Shown here: piece by piece, positions 26,126 to 36,700 of the stretch
How positions within the stretch are numbered: the stretch's first letter is position 1
How the letters are laid out: the number at the start of each line of letters is the position of its first letter
Assembly: GCA_026168455.1 (NCBI GenBank)
Contig: CM047427.1
Coordinates: forward strand, 61,873,162 to 61,937,161
DNA from: Theocolax elegans
Taxonomy: Eukaryota > Arthropoda > Insecta > Hymenoptera > Cerocephalidae
Direction: 5' to 3'
Length of the DNA: 64,000 bases
Notes under the pieces: generated by a model
Told to the model about the DNA's origin: nothing
Seen by the model: the letters and a program-made list of their open reading frames with translations, nothing else
The model's database searches: none
Position numbers and translations under genes: made by a program

Positions 26126-27340
26126 CTCGACACCTCCTTGAACCTCTCTCGGGAAAATCCCTCGCTCCGTCCACCGATGATGCCGGCCTCGCCGTCGATC
26201 CTCTCTATCTCGAGATTCCAGGAAGACCCGCAATCCACTCGCATTGCTTCATTCACCACACATACACACCTCAATTTCTCCGCACCACCCAGTACTCGCG
26301 AGATTCCGACGTTCGGGAAGAATGACCAGTGAGCCCGGCGGTGACCGAAATCCAACTGCCCGCGCGGCATCAAAGTATCCGCCGCGACGATCGCCACCGA
26401 TCCACTCTTTCCTTTCATTGGTCAGCCAGGTTACCTACCGACGTGATAGGGAGCTGTAAACCCCCGTGACTCTCCTGATTCGGATAGCGCAGGTAGCACT
26501 CTAGAACCTGCTTTTCTGTAAGAACTTGACATTATTATTATTATTATATAAGACCCTACCCCCCTGTAAGTGTATATCAGTGTTAAATGGTCAGGTGGTT
26601 ACCAGGCGGTAGCTTGTACGGTCCGTCCTAATAAACTATCTCAATAACTTAGCTCCCCTACAGTCCGGTGGCATCGACCGTTCCTCCCCCCCCCCCCCCC
26701 CGACCCGTAGCAAGGTCCCATCCGATCGCCAGTCGGCATTACTGCGAGAAGCGAGATTTTTGCCGTTTCTGACGTTTACCACTGTAAACCTCCCATGCTG
26801 GCTAAACCGGGTTCGGGCCCAACAACTAATAGCGGCCCAGGAGTGCAGTACTGGTGTTTAACAGGAGCACCCTCCAGAGTAAGCGAGCCTACAGTCACGA
26901 GAAAGCTCCCTGTTGACCGCTCCACTACCCAGCTGATAACCCCTGCAGTGTGTCCGCCCCTCCTGATCAAGAGCCCAGTACAGTCATAACACGCTTGGAG
27001 AACGCCCGTCTATAGGGGTCTTCCCATTCATTCAAGTCATGCTCGTTTATAGAGCTGCCTTTCAAACATATCCCGCTTGAAGAAGATACCCGTTTATAGG
27101 GCTTCCTACCGTACTGGGACCCGATCAGGTGTAGCGGAAGTGTATGTGTTGTGTACGAGTAGTTGTAAAAACCACAACTTACGTATTTGTTATATTAGCG
27201 ACTGACCAGAGAGGCTGGACATAGTCTCCTATGTCCACTACCCTCTCTGGTCGTTTCACTATCCGCAACCTGTGGACGCGTCCGGTAGCATGGAAAAGTG
27301 CTCTGACCTCCCAGGGAAGGTTCCCGGGGCAGTTTTCTAG
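26126..27340 (+). mobile_element. GC-rich LTR-like block of unknown class
   Basis: GC content rises sharply from the end of the LINE. Promoter-like TATATAAGA (26545-26553) lies about 80 bp before AATAAA (26630-26635). This spacing fits the R region of an LTR, and a block from TGTAAACCCCC (26453) to CCCCTACA (26663) could be a short LTR. A C16 run follows (26686-26701). There are about three copies of a CCCGTTTATAGGGCTTCC-like minirepeat (27000-27105) and a long hairpin (27204-27252). Open frames occur on both strands (for example 26795-26989) but none resembles Gag or Pol. Solo LTR, LARD-type element or an unrelated GC-rich repeat are all possible. Confidence 0.35.
27204..27252 (+). other. 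Strong 49-nt hairpin
   Basis: GACCAGAGAGG pairs with CCTCTCTGGTC, and inside it GGACATA pairs with TATGTCC around a 6-nt loop. The two stems are separated by small internal bulges. Confidence 0.6.
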
Positions 27341-28336
27341 TTAATATAACCATGAGCATCATTATATGTATTTATCAAGATTATTGAATATAATTTTCAA
27401 ATTTTAAATTCTATTAACAACAATTTACGGGCATTATTTTTGCATTTAATTAAATTCATTATATATTCTTCCTAATTTTATTGTTGATTTATTTTCAAAA
27501 ATTCAAGGTTTTACTGTATACTGTACAAAAAACATATACTATCGTATTTTGTTAATAAATCTTAAGGGGATGTCGGAGCTGTAGCCTCCATCAAAAGCCG
27601 CTCGATCTCACGGCTTCGAATGGCGCTGTAGTCTGGTGTCGATTTCTACGATAAACGTACTTCAAACATAAATTATAAATTTTACAGCTACTTAGAGCTG
27701 TTGAAAGATACTTTCCCCCCTAGCTATAACTAAAATTAAGGTAATTGTAATATTACTCTTGGCAGCAAATGTTTATGTTTTTAAAGAAATGTGAAACACG
27801 TCTGGTATTCATTGAGTCTATATCTGCCATAATGCTAATAATTTATTATTATTGTATAATTTATTTTATTGCCGTAATAATTTATTATTATTGTATTAAG
27901 GTAAAGGTAGGTATTTACAACCAAATTCATTACTTTTAGGGAACTGATGATTCTATTCTTACCTTTTGTGGATTATTCAATATTATAATTAATATTTACA
28001 CTACATATCATTATCTACGCGGACGTAGGTATAGGTAGATACATGCTTATATAAATACATATATATGTGTAGATTTATTAGTAGGGATTTATGATGCCCA
28101 AGACAGAGAGGGAAGTTGTCTAGTTTCTAATGTGCAAGAGAGAGGTTTAGATTATGGAGCCCGGGCTCCATCAACCGCCCACCCTCAACCAGTGGTGGGA
28201 ACATATTTAATACAAATTTAATACCATTCCGCCCACATTTAAAAACTTGATATCGTGCACTTGAATTATTATTTTTTTATTATCATTATTATTTACGAGT
28301 ATTAGTATTATTTCTACGGAAACTTGAATACATAAA
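27341..28336. other. AT-rich stretch without a gene
   Basis: I see no gene. A short GC-richer patch at about 27570-27660 and a patch at 28140-28200 (with the palindromic GGAGCCCGGGCTCC) are unassigned. Confidence 0.4.
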
Positions 28337-29820
28337 TTGAATAATCTATTTTTCGCACAGAAGTTGAGTAAAACAAAGTTGATTTTAAAAAATAACAATG
28401 TATTTTTTACTTTAGTAACTGAGACATTTACTTATAATATAAAAATGAAAAATCTTATTTCAGACACAAATACATACAAACAGGTAGTCACAAATAAAAA
28501 ACCACTCATTAAATTACAAAAAAGTACTCAAAATATATTAACAAAATGGAACCGACACGGTGGCGGAGTGGCGGAAACGCACCTCGGCCGGTCATGAAAG
28601 TTAAGCAGCACCGAGCGTGGTTGGCACTTGGATGGGTGACCATTCTCGGACTTAGCTTAAATGATCGGTTAGGTGTTTTTTCACATTCCACAACATGAGC
28701 GGGAGGTGTGAGACATTCGGTTTCGGTGTTAAAGTCTACGCAATGTGACCTTGCCACCCAAACAGAATTGTTCTCAAATACACCGCCCTTCTCGGAGGAG
28801 GTTTTCCTAAATGGCATTTATCCCAACGGGTTTGGCCACAGGTTTTCCCTCTCTCCACGGGCATAACCCCGGGCGAATGCGAGAAGGTGGGGTAAAGAGG
28901 GGGTAAAATTGGAAAAGGAATGAAATGGAATAAAGGTGTAGGGGATACGTAAAAACCTGTAAAAAAGGTGTACGTGGAAACTACCAAAAATTTATTTAAT
29001 TTATTATTAACAAAATGGAATAAATTGGAATTTCTATATAAAAAATACCATAAAACTAAACTAATAAAAACGAATACATTGTTACAAAAAATTTATGGTT
29101 TGCCTAAAATTCACAAAAAAGACATACCATTAAGGGCAATAATATCATGCATTGGAAGTCGGACTTATAAATTATTGATAATTATTGATAAAATAATCAG
29201 CAACAGCATAAGTAAACAAAAATCGTATAACAAAAATTCTCAAGAATTAATTAAGAAAGTGACAAACTATGACATACCTCATAGAACATAGTTTCTTTGG
29301 GCGTGGTCTCACTGTTAACTAATATACTAGCTGAACTTTTAATCAAAAATATTAAAAAACGATATCATTTAATATTAAAACTATATAATATACCACTAAT
29401 TGAGATAATGTTGTGTAATACGTTGTTAAATATAACCAACAATTTTTTTAACAGCCCAATGGGTTCGGCAATAAACCCTCAATCTACAATTTAGTGATGA
29501 CCGACCTGGAAGAGGAGTATATCAACAAATTAGATTTTTAACCATTATTTTATTTTCGTTATATTGATGACACCATAATGTCTAAACCTGAAAATAAATT
29601 AAATACAGTTATTGAAACATAATAGTTACCATAGTAGATTGTAATTGACGCATGAAAAAGAAATAAATGGTACTATTAACTACCTGGAATTATAATTAAT
29701 TAGAAAAAGTTCGAATGGAATTATAACATATTGGTATAGAAAATTTCTCATCACAAAATTTCCCAAATCCAACCTTCAAATTATTAAACAATTTTTAATT
29801 AAATAATAAAAAATAATAAA
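28337..29820 (+). pseudogene. Penelope-like element, copy 2, decayed and split by a SINE
   Basis: The part before the SINE encodes a Penelope-type linker (KMKNLISDTNTYKQV, up to about 28536). After the SINE come IYGLPKIHKKDIPLRAI (about 29090), a frameshift near 29290, VVSLLTNI, a short deletion before SPMGSA (about 29455), a catalytic-site relative YIDDT (about 29560) and WYRK (about 29730), with several stops. It belongs to a different subfamily from copy 1, judging by the differing palm motifs. The GIY-YIG domain is absent here; a GIY-YIG fragment at 46.6 kb could be its displaced 3' end. It is not functional. Confidence 0.8.
28552..29005 (+). mobile_element. 5S-rRNA-headed SINE with 15-bp target duplication
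   Basis: A 454-bp insertion flanked by direct repeats ATTAACAAAATGGAA (28537-28551 and 29006-29020). The 5' head contains a 5S rRNA-like promoter core at about 28586-28642, including AGTTAAGCAGCACCG and ACTTGGATGGGTGACC, the box A and box C region of 5S genes. Just upstream, TGGCGGAGTGG resembles a tRNA-type A box. The body is unrelated to 5S, and the tail before the duplication is A/T-rich. This fits the 5S-derived SINE class (SINE3-like), transcribed by RNA polymerase III and mobilised by a LINE. Confidence 0.85.
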
Positions 29821-30363
29821 CCAAATAAATAAAAAATATTTAGATACATTATAAATGTTATGGATAAACATTTTATATGTAAATATAAGAAGTCTAAATG
29901 CAAATTTTTCTAAACTAGAAATATTTGTCGAAAATTTAATAAACAAACCGTTTATTATAATTTGTTTAGAAACTTCGAATCTAGAATGCTTTGAATACTA
30001 TCAATTGTCAGGTTATAAGAGCTATTATAATAATAGTAGGATAAATAGATCAGATGGTGTTGTTATATTTATAAATCAAAATTTAAATGAAAATACTAAT
30101 ATAATCGAAATTGGTAAATTAAACATATTACATTCTAGTATAATGATAGATAAAGATTATAAGATTGAAATATCAGCATTATATAGGTCACATGATTTAT
30201 CAAAAACTGAATTTGTAATGAACTTGAATACGTTTTTAAAAATCAACAAAAATTTGAAAAATCACTTAGTAATAGAAGATTTTAATATTGATCTATTAGA
30301 ACTTAATATTATTAATCAAGAATTTTTTCAATTTGTTTTCAGGATGTTACAAGACCGGCTATA

Positions 30364-31076
30364 CACGGAAAGAAATTTGGAAGGCTGAAGCGTCGAAGAT
30401 TTGGAAACAATGTATGTCCGAAAAATACTGCATCTTTACACCTCAAAAATGGGAGTTATTCGCTTCTAAATAGAAGTGTTTCGGTTCCAACAATTTCGGA
30501 TATACAACGCGCTCAGAATGGAAGTAGGAGCAGTCATACTGGAAGGGCTGGGTATCCGAGATTTCGCTGCGTAGTGAGCTCCGCCCGTTGGAGCTCTCAG
30601 ACCTCCAAACGTAATATCTTGTCGGGTCGAGCACGTGAAGCGTATTTTGACTTAGCGCTTCTTAGAATTAGTCGCTTTAATGTAAAAATTCTTATTATTT
30701 TCGAGCTCGCAAAATAAACAGCTATTATTTTCATTTCTATATAAATTATTTTAATACCACTACACAAATATATAATGTAAATGTAAACACTCAACTCGAT
30801 CGTTCGTATAAGCGCATCCGAGATCCCGCAGATTTGGAAGTCTGAGAGCTCCAAGCGGAATCAACACGACGCCGTAAAACTCGGAGGTTTTGGGGGGCGC
30901 TACTGGGAGCGCTACACTTCGTCTTTGAAGCGTGGAGACTCCGAGAATATCGGAGTCTCATAGGTGCCGATTTCGACGCGAATTCTTACAAGAACTTGCA
31001 TAAATAGTGCCGATTGTCGGAAATGAGTCTAGTTGTCATTTATTTTAAGTGTCAGCCTTCCAAATTTCTTTCCGTG
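30364..31076. mobile_element. Non-autonomous TA-type DNA transposon (713 bp)
   Basis: Perfect 25-bp terminal inverted repeats starting CACGGAAAGAAATTTGG, flanked by TA (30362-30363 and 31077-31078). Removing the element and one TA rejoins the LINE endonuclease codons (TRPAIDNCKGTCIDN), so the target duplication is TA. TA duplication with short TIRs fits the Tc1/mariner group. There is no transposase; the interior holds another inverted repeat with GAGCTCTCAGACCTCC and is GC-richer. Confidence 0.85.
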
Positions 31077-31549
31077 TAGATAATTGTAAAGGAACTTGCA
31101 TCGACAATATTTTTTTTAAAACAGATTATATACACTATAAATCATTTAAAATAACTAATCCGTTTACTGATCACTATCCTCTATTTGTAAGCATAGAAAA
31201 AAGTAAATTACAAGAAAATGATAATACCAAAAATAACTATATTAGTTATAAGAAATTGCAAAGAGAGGCAAGTAAGATAAATTGGAGAACATTGTTTATG
31301 CAAGATCCTAATATGAATATAGACTTAATAATAAATAATATAAAAACATGCATTGAAAGATCAAAAATGAACAATTGTTATAACACAAAGCATTCAAAAA
31401 CAAAACCAAGAAAATCGTGGATAACTAAAGGAATCATGATATCATGCAAAAGAAAAGAACATGTATATAACATATGGAAGTTAGACAAAAATAATACTGT
31501 ATTAAAAGCTGAATATAAGACATATGAAAAAATATTAAATAAAGTAATT

Positions 31550-32271
31550 GAGGAGCTGGATGCAAGAACACGCCGAGCGTGGCGAATGGATAGAGGAAGC
31601 GGAGAGAAATTAAGAAATTGACGTCACCGTAACCAAATTTTTTAATTAGCCGAATTTAATTTAAAAAAATACTGTCGTATGCAGAATTAAAAGACGCAAC
31701 TTTTTTCTATTTAATGTTTTTCTGTACGATGTGCAGATCAGATGAAAAAAAATTAAGAACTGGAAATTTAGAAAACGGATCTTTAATCCATTTTTCAAAA
31801 TTGAATCGCTGTAACTTTGACAAATCTTTACAACACACTTTCGGCTACTGAATACTGAAACCGTATTAAAAGCTTGTTATTTACGTTAAGTTCAATTGTT
31901 GTATAAAATTTGTTTAAAGTAGAATTTTTTACAGGTTTATATTTATTGTTAGACTATATTAAGTATCTGTACGAAAAATCAGGAAATTTCATTAAGATTT
32001 GTCAAAGTTACAGCGATTCAATTTTGAAAAATGGATTAAAGATCCGTTTTCTAACTTTCCAGTTCTTAATTTTTTTTATCTGATCTGCACATCGTACAGA
32101 AAAACATTAAACAGAAAAAAGTTGCGTCTTTTAATTCTGCATACGACAGTATTTTTTTAAATTAAATTCGGCAAATTAAAAAATTTGGTCACGGTGACGT
32201 CAATTTCTTAATTTCTCTCCGCCTCCTCTATCCATTCGCCGCGCTCGGCGTGTTCTTGCATCCAGCTCCTC
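31550..32271. mobile_element. Foldback DNA element with ~280-bp arms (722 bp)
   Basis: The left arm (31550-31829) and right arm (31994-32271) are near-perfect inverted copies, ending GAGGAGCTGGATGCAAGAAC outward. AATT flanks both sides (31546-31549, 32272-32275). Removing the element plus one AATT restores the LINE frame (NKVIIDAKIKFE). The loop of about 165 bp is unique. There is no coding capacity. Because AATT is itself a palindrome, it could be part of the TIR. Confidence 0.85.
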
Positions 32272-33054
32272 AATTATAGACGCTAAAATTAAATTTGAGA
32301 AAAACTTAATTGAAAAAAATTGTAATAACCCAAGAAATTTATGGAAAATTATAAATACCAAATTAGGTAAAAAACAAACAACAGAAAGTACTATAAATTA
32401 TATTTCTGATGAATTCAATAATAGCATCTCTGATCCTGAAAAAATAGCAAATAATATGAACATTTACTTCTGTGAGATAGGAGAAAAAATAAGTGAAAAT
32501 ATTATCGAGCTTAATAATAGAAAAATTAAACTACCTAATAACAATATGAAAACGATCTTTATTAACCCAACATCGAGTGAAGAAATTAGAAATATAGTAT
32601 TGAATATGAAAGAAAAAATGGGTGGTTTAGACAAAATCAATACTAAAGTATTTAAAACAATTATAAATTTTATTAAAGAACCTTTAGCTAATACTTTTAA
32701 TTTATGCATCAAACACTCAGTGTGGCCCGATGCACTTAAAAAAGCAGAAGTGGTTCCTATTTTTAAAGCAATTGATAGACACAGGGCTATTAACTATAGG
32801 CCAATCTCACTAATATCTAATATAGCAAAAGTCTTTGAAAAAATAATTTACAGTAGATTATATAATTTCATAAATAAAAATAAAATAATTGCTGAACAAC
32901 AAGACGCATTAAATTTTATTAACAGTTCTATATATAACAGTCTAGACAAAAGTAAGCCAATTATCATATGATATTTAGACTTGGCGAAAGCCTTTGATAC
33001 TGTTAATCATAAAATTTTACTTGAAAAATTATACTGTTATGGAATTAGAGGTAT

Positions 33055-33303
33055 AATCCGGGCGCTGATGGGGGTTTCGTGGCCACTTTTTGTCCCCTCG
33101 GGAACTTTTCGTATTTGTATGTTTTTTAGGTCGTGGAAACCGAATTTCGAGGTTCCCAGGCCAAATTTGGTTCCATTTTGAGATATGGCCCATTTTTAAT
33201 GAAAATACCTAATTTTTCAAGTTTTTCGGAAAATTGACCTTATTTAACGCAAAGAATGAATTTTTATATTATATAAGTATATATTTTTTATAATAATTAC
33301 GTA
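33055..33303 (+). repeat. Repeat D, copy 2
   Basis: Same family as 5291-5530, beginning TCCGGGCGCTGATGGGG. It joins directly to truncated LINE sequence and is followed by AT-rich DNA with TATATG repeats near 33440-33490. The frame 32981-33181 that runs through the junction is accidental. Confidence 0.6.
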
Positions 33304-33309
33304 CATAAA

Positions 33310-33778
33310 TATTTATTTTACCGTGAAAAAACCCAATAAAGAACGAAACTCAAATAAAAAGGCTTAGCATGCGCGCTCTTTTCTTATGCAGTAGGCCCAA
33401 TCCGCACTTTTTAAATGTAATATAGGTATACTCATACGCTCATACATATATATGTATATACATATCGTTTATATATATGGATGCATATATGCATATTTCA
33501 TTAATTACATGAAATAAAAAAATAACTTAAAAAGGTAATTTAGCTAAATCCAATTGAATTAAATGGATATATTTTGCGCATGAAAAAATAAATGTTTATA
33601 TTTGTATATTTAAAAACCAATAAGTCGCAGAATACTATTTTCCTTGCTTAACGAATTCGCGTTTACTCCTGTAAGCTCTCGCGTTCGAACATGATTAAGA
33701 GCTAAGCGCGGCTAATCGTGTTTGCGTCATTTATCGTTAGTTTGTCGGAGTGAGAAGAACTATAAATTAATAATCACA
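33310..33778. other. Spacer upstream of the 33.8-kb gene
   Basis: AT-rich, then slightly GC-richer from about 33650. This could include the promoter and 5' UTR of the following gene, but I see no defined promoter element. Confidence 0.35.
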
Positions 33779-36700
33779 ATGTCTGCAGATGTGTGTATTA
33801 TTTGTTTAAACAGTAAAAAGTTAACAAGTACAATTAATGATTGTGAACAAATTCGATGGGCTGCAAATTTAAGAAAAGATTTTGTGTATGAAAGACTTAA
33901 TGAATTAAACGGTTCTCATGATTCAAGTGATTGTAAACTTTTTTCTTATCATATGACAAATTCTTGTTATAAACACTACACTGACAAAACTAAAGTTGCA
34001 CGTGCTGCGAAAAAATTGAGTGAATACACCGATGAAGTTAGAAAATAAAAAGAGAGCTCATTCGTGCATTATTTGCGGTAAGTCTGATACTAAAAATAAA
34101 AAGTTATTTCGAATATGTAAAGAGCAACGAGCAAACCGTTTCCTTGAAATTAGTAAATATTATCAAGATGATAGCTTTGTTCATACTTGCCATTTAGAAA
34201 ATACTAAAGACGTTTTTTCTGCAGATATTTATTACCATAAAAATTGCTTGAAACAGTACGAAATAAAATTCTACCGAGAGACTGATGCCAACAAATCTAG
34301 ACAAGTACATAATGAAAGCAATAATAATGAGAGTTCTTTGACAACCATGCAGAAAATTTATTTGTAAATGCTGACGACACGATTGCTCATGTTATGGAGT
34401 CTATAATTTTACGAATTAACTTAGGGGAAATATTCATTCTTTCTGAAATTCGCGATAAAACAAATAAATCATTAATCCCCGAAGTAAAAATTGAAAATAA
34501 ATATCTTAAAAGATATTTAACAAAAAATTTTGCAGACAGTATTGAGTTCTCTGTTCCGTCGAATTCACGAAATAGTACTATATTATATTCTTCAAATATC
34601 ACGTTAGATTCAATAATAGAAAATCTGCACCCTAAAAGCATAATAAAAGAGAGTGCTAAAATAATTAAAACTGCATTAAATGAGGTAAATTTTGATTTGA
34701 AAGATAAGTTTTATGATGAAAAGAATCTTAAGAATTCGTGCAACAACTAAAAATACCTAAATGTAAAATACCTAAAGATTTTTTTAAATTTTTTAGTGTA
34801 CTGTTTAATTTTAACAAAAACGATTTTTACTGTGATCTATATTCTACTAAAGAAAATGTTTTATATTTTAAAAAATGGAAAGCTTAAAACTCCTTTACAT
34901 ATTATGAATGGTTTGGCCATATATTTTGCATGTAAAAGTAAAACTTTATTAGAGGTTTTCAATTATTTGGGATTAAGCATTTCATACGATGAAATATTAA
35001 AATGCAAAACAAGCTTATCAATGTACACTAATGAAACGTGCGTGAATAATATGCCAATTCCAAGTCATTTTGACAAATTAAAATTTATCATTGGATTTTT
35101 TGATAATTTCGATCAGAATGAAGCTATACGCAATCTGGCTTGCAAAGTACTTATGATACGGTGTCGGTGCTTTTTCAAGAAAATTCAGAAACTGACTGTC
35201 TAAAGCCAAAAATTTCTGATGTGTTAAAAAATAAACTTTATAGATCACTCGATGTAAACTTAGCTTGCCAATCGTTAAAAAATTTTATTAAACCAACTCA
35301 AAACATTAAACTCTCTAAGCAAATGTACAGTAATATTACGCCAAATTTAGATGCCTTTCAGTTTTTAAACACTGAAGATTTAATATGGTTTTTACCTCGC
35401 ATGAATATTTCGAAAGTGTCTGATGAATCTAATGCAGAATATAATCAAGTTATTCCTGTAAGGTCGGCTTTTAATTCCGTCCTATGCGAAGATAATAGAA
35501 ATATTCAACAAGTTGGATTTCTACCTGTTTTACCGTTTCCTGTTGCAGTTTTCCACCTTATATTTAGTTATGTGCAACATTACGGATGTTTTACACCAGT
35601 TAAATCAAAAATACTTTCCTTTATTTTACGATTAAGGTATATATCGAATAGATTCAATTACGCTGATCTGACAAGTTTGAAAATTTTACTCTCATGATGG
35701 GAAGTTTTCATATCGACGAAGTATTATTATCATGTATTAGAAAGTACATGAAACAAAGTGGCATTGAGCATATTTTTCTAGAAACTGCGGTTTTCGGAAT
35801 AAATGTTGTTGAACAAGTCTTGAATGGGTCTCACTATGCCAGATCTGTTCGAGGATTTTTTATTCTTGGAGGCACTCCAGCGCCTCCAAATAGATGCTTT
35901 TTCAATGAAAAGAATTAACGACTGTAAAAACATTGCAAGATGCATTCTTAGAACGAAACTTTGAGGAATGCAAATCATTGTATAAATATTTTAATGCAAA
36001 CTCTGCACAATTATTAAAAAATTTTAAAGTTTTTGTTTTGAAACGAGGTAGTGAGTCTTCTCAGTTTCAGTACTATAGTAATATTTTAAGACTTTTACAA
36101 TTATTACGAGATATGATTCGAGCAGATAGAACCAGTGATTGGAATTTGCACGTCACTACAGCAAAAAAATTACTTCCGATTTTTATTAATTTTGATCGTA
36201 CAAACTATACGCGTTGGTATTCTCTCTATGTTCAAGATATAGATCGTTTATCGGAAACAAAACCCGAACTTTATGAACAATTTGTAAAAGGTAATTTTAC
36301 TGTCAAAAGATCTTCAGTTTCATTAACATCAGTTGCAGCAGATCAGGCGTTGGAGCAAACAATCAATAGATCTCAAAAAAGTAGCTCCAGCATTATAGGC
36401 TCTACGCAGAAGAAAAATTATGTAACATCGTGGAATTTAAATTACCAAGAAATTTTAGCCATAAATAATTATTATAAAAGCATTACGTCTGTAAATTTAG
36501 TAAATGATGAGCTTCAAACTAATCATAATTTTAGTTTGACAAGTACTCAGAACTCTGAAAAAGATATTGACAAAATTATGGAATTTATACTTAAAGTGGA
36601 AATCCTTTCAAAAGTGGTATGGAACCCCTTCGAAATATTGTTACACAAGAATCAGTTGATTCGGAGCATAGTGAAACTCTCTAAAATCTTTGTAGAAAAA

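Larger units (their letters stand above)
29855..33047 (+). pseudogene. Second LINE ORF2, split by two DNA elements and truncated
   Basis: Three pieces belong together. 29855-30361: AP endonuclease (ILYVNIRSLNANFSKLE, SDGVVIFINQN, DFNIDLL). 31079-31545: end of the endonuclease and linker (CIDNIFFK, TDHYPLFV, PRKSWITKGI). 32276-33047: linker and reverse transcriptase (NPRNLWKIINTKLG, INYRPISLISNIAKVFEK, then an in-frame TGA near 32969 and [14 protein letters not shown]). Coding frame resumes across each insertion when one target duplication is counted, apart from a one-base lesion near 30340. Sequence after [11 protein letters not shown] is replaced by repeat D, so the catalytic FADD and 3' end are lost. 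It is a different family from the 23.6-kb LINE. Confidence 0.85.

Noticed and set aside
26108..26989. Overlapping open frames on both strands
   Set aside because: Expected from high GC content; no recognisable protein motif.
28586..28642. A functional 5S rRNA gene
   Set aside because: Only the internal promoter core matches; the 5' and 3' 5S ends are absent and the block is bounded by a target-site duplication, so it is a SINE head.
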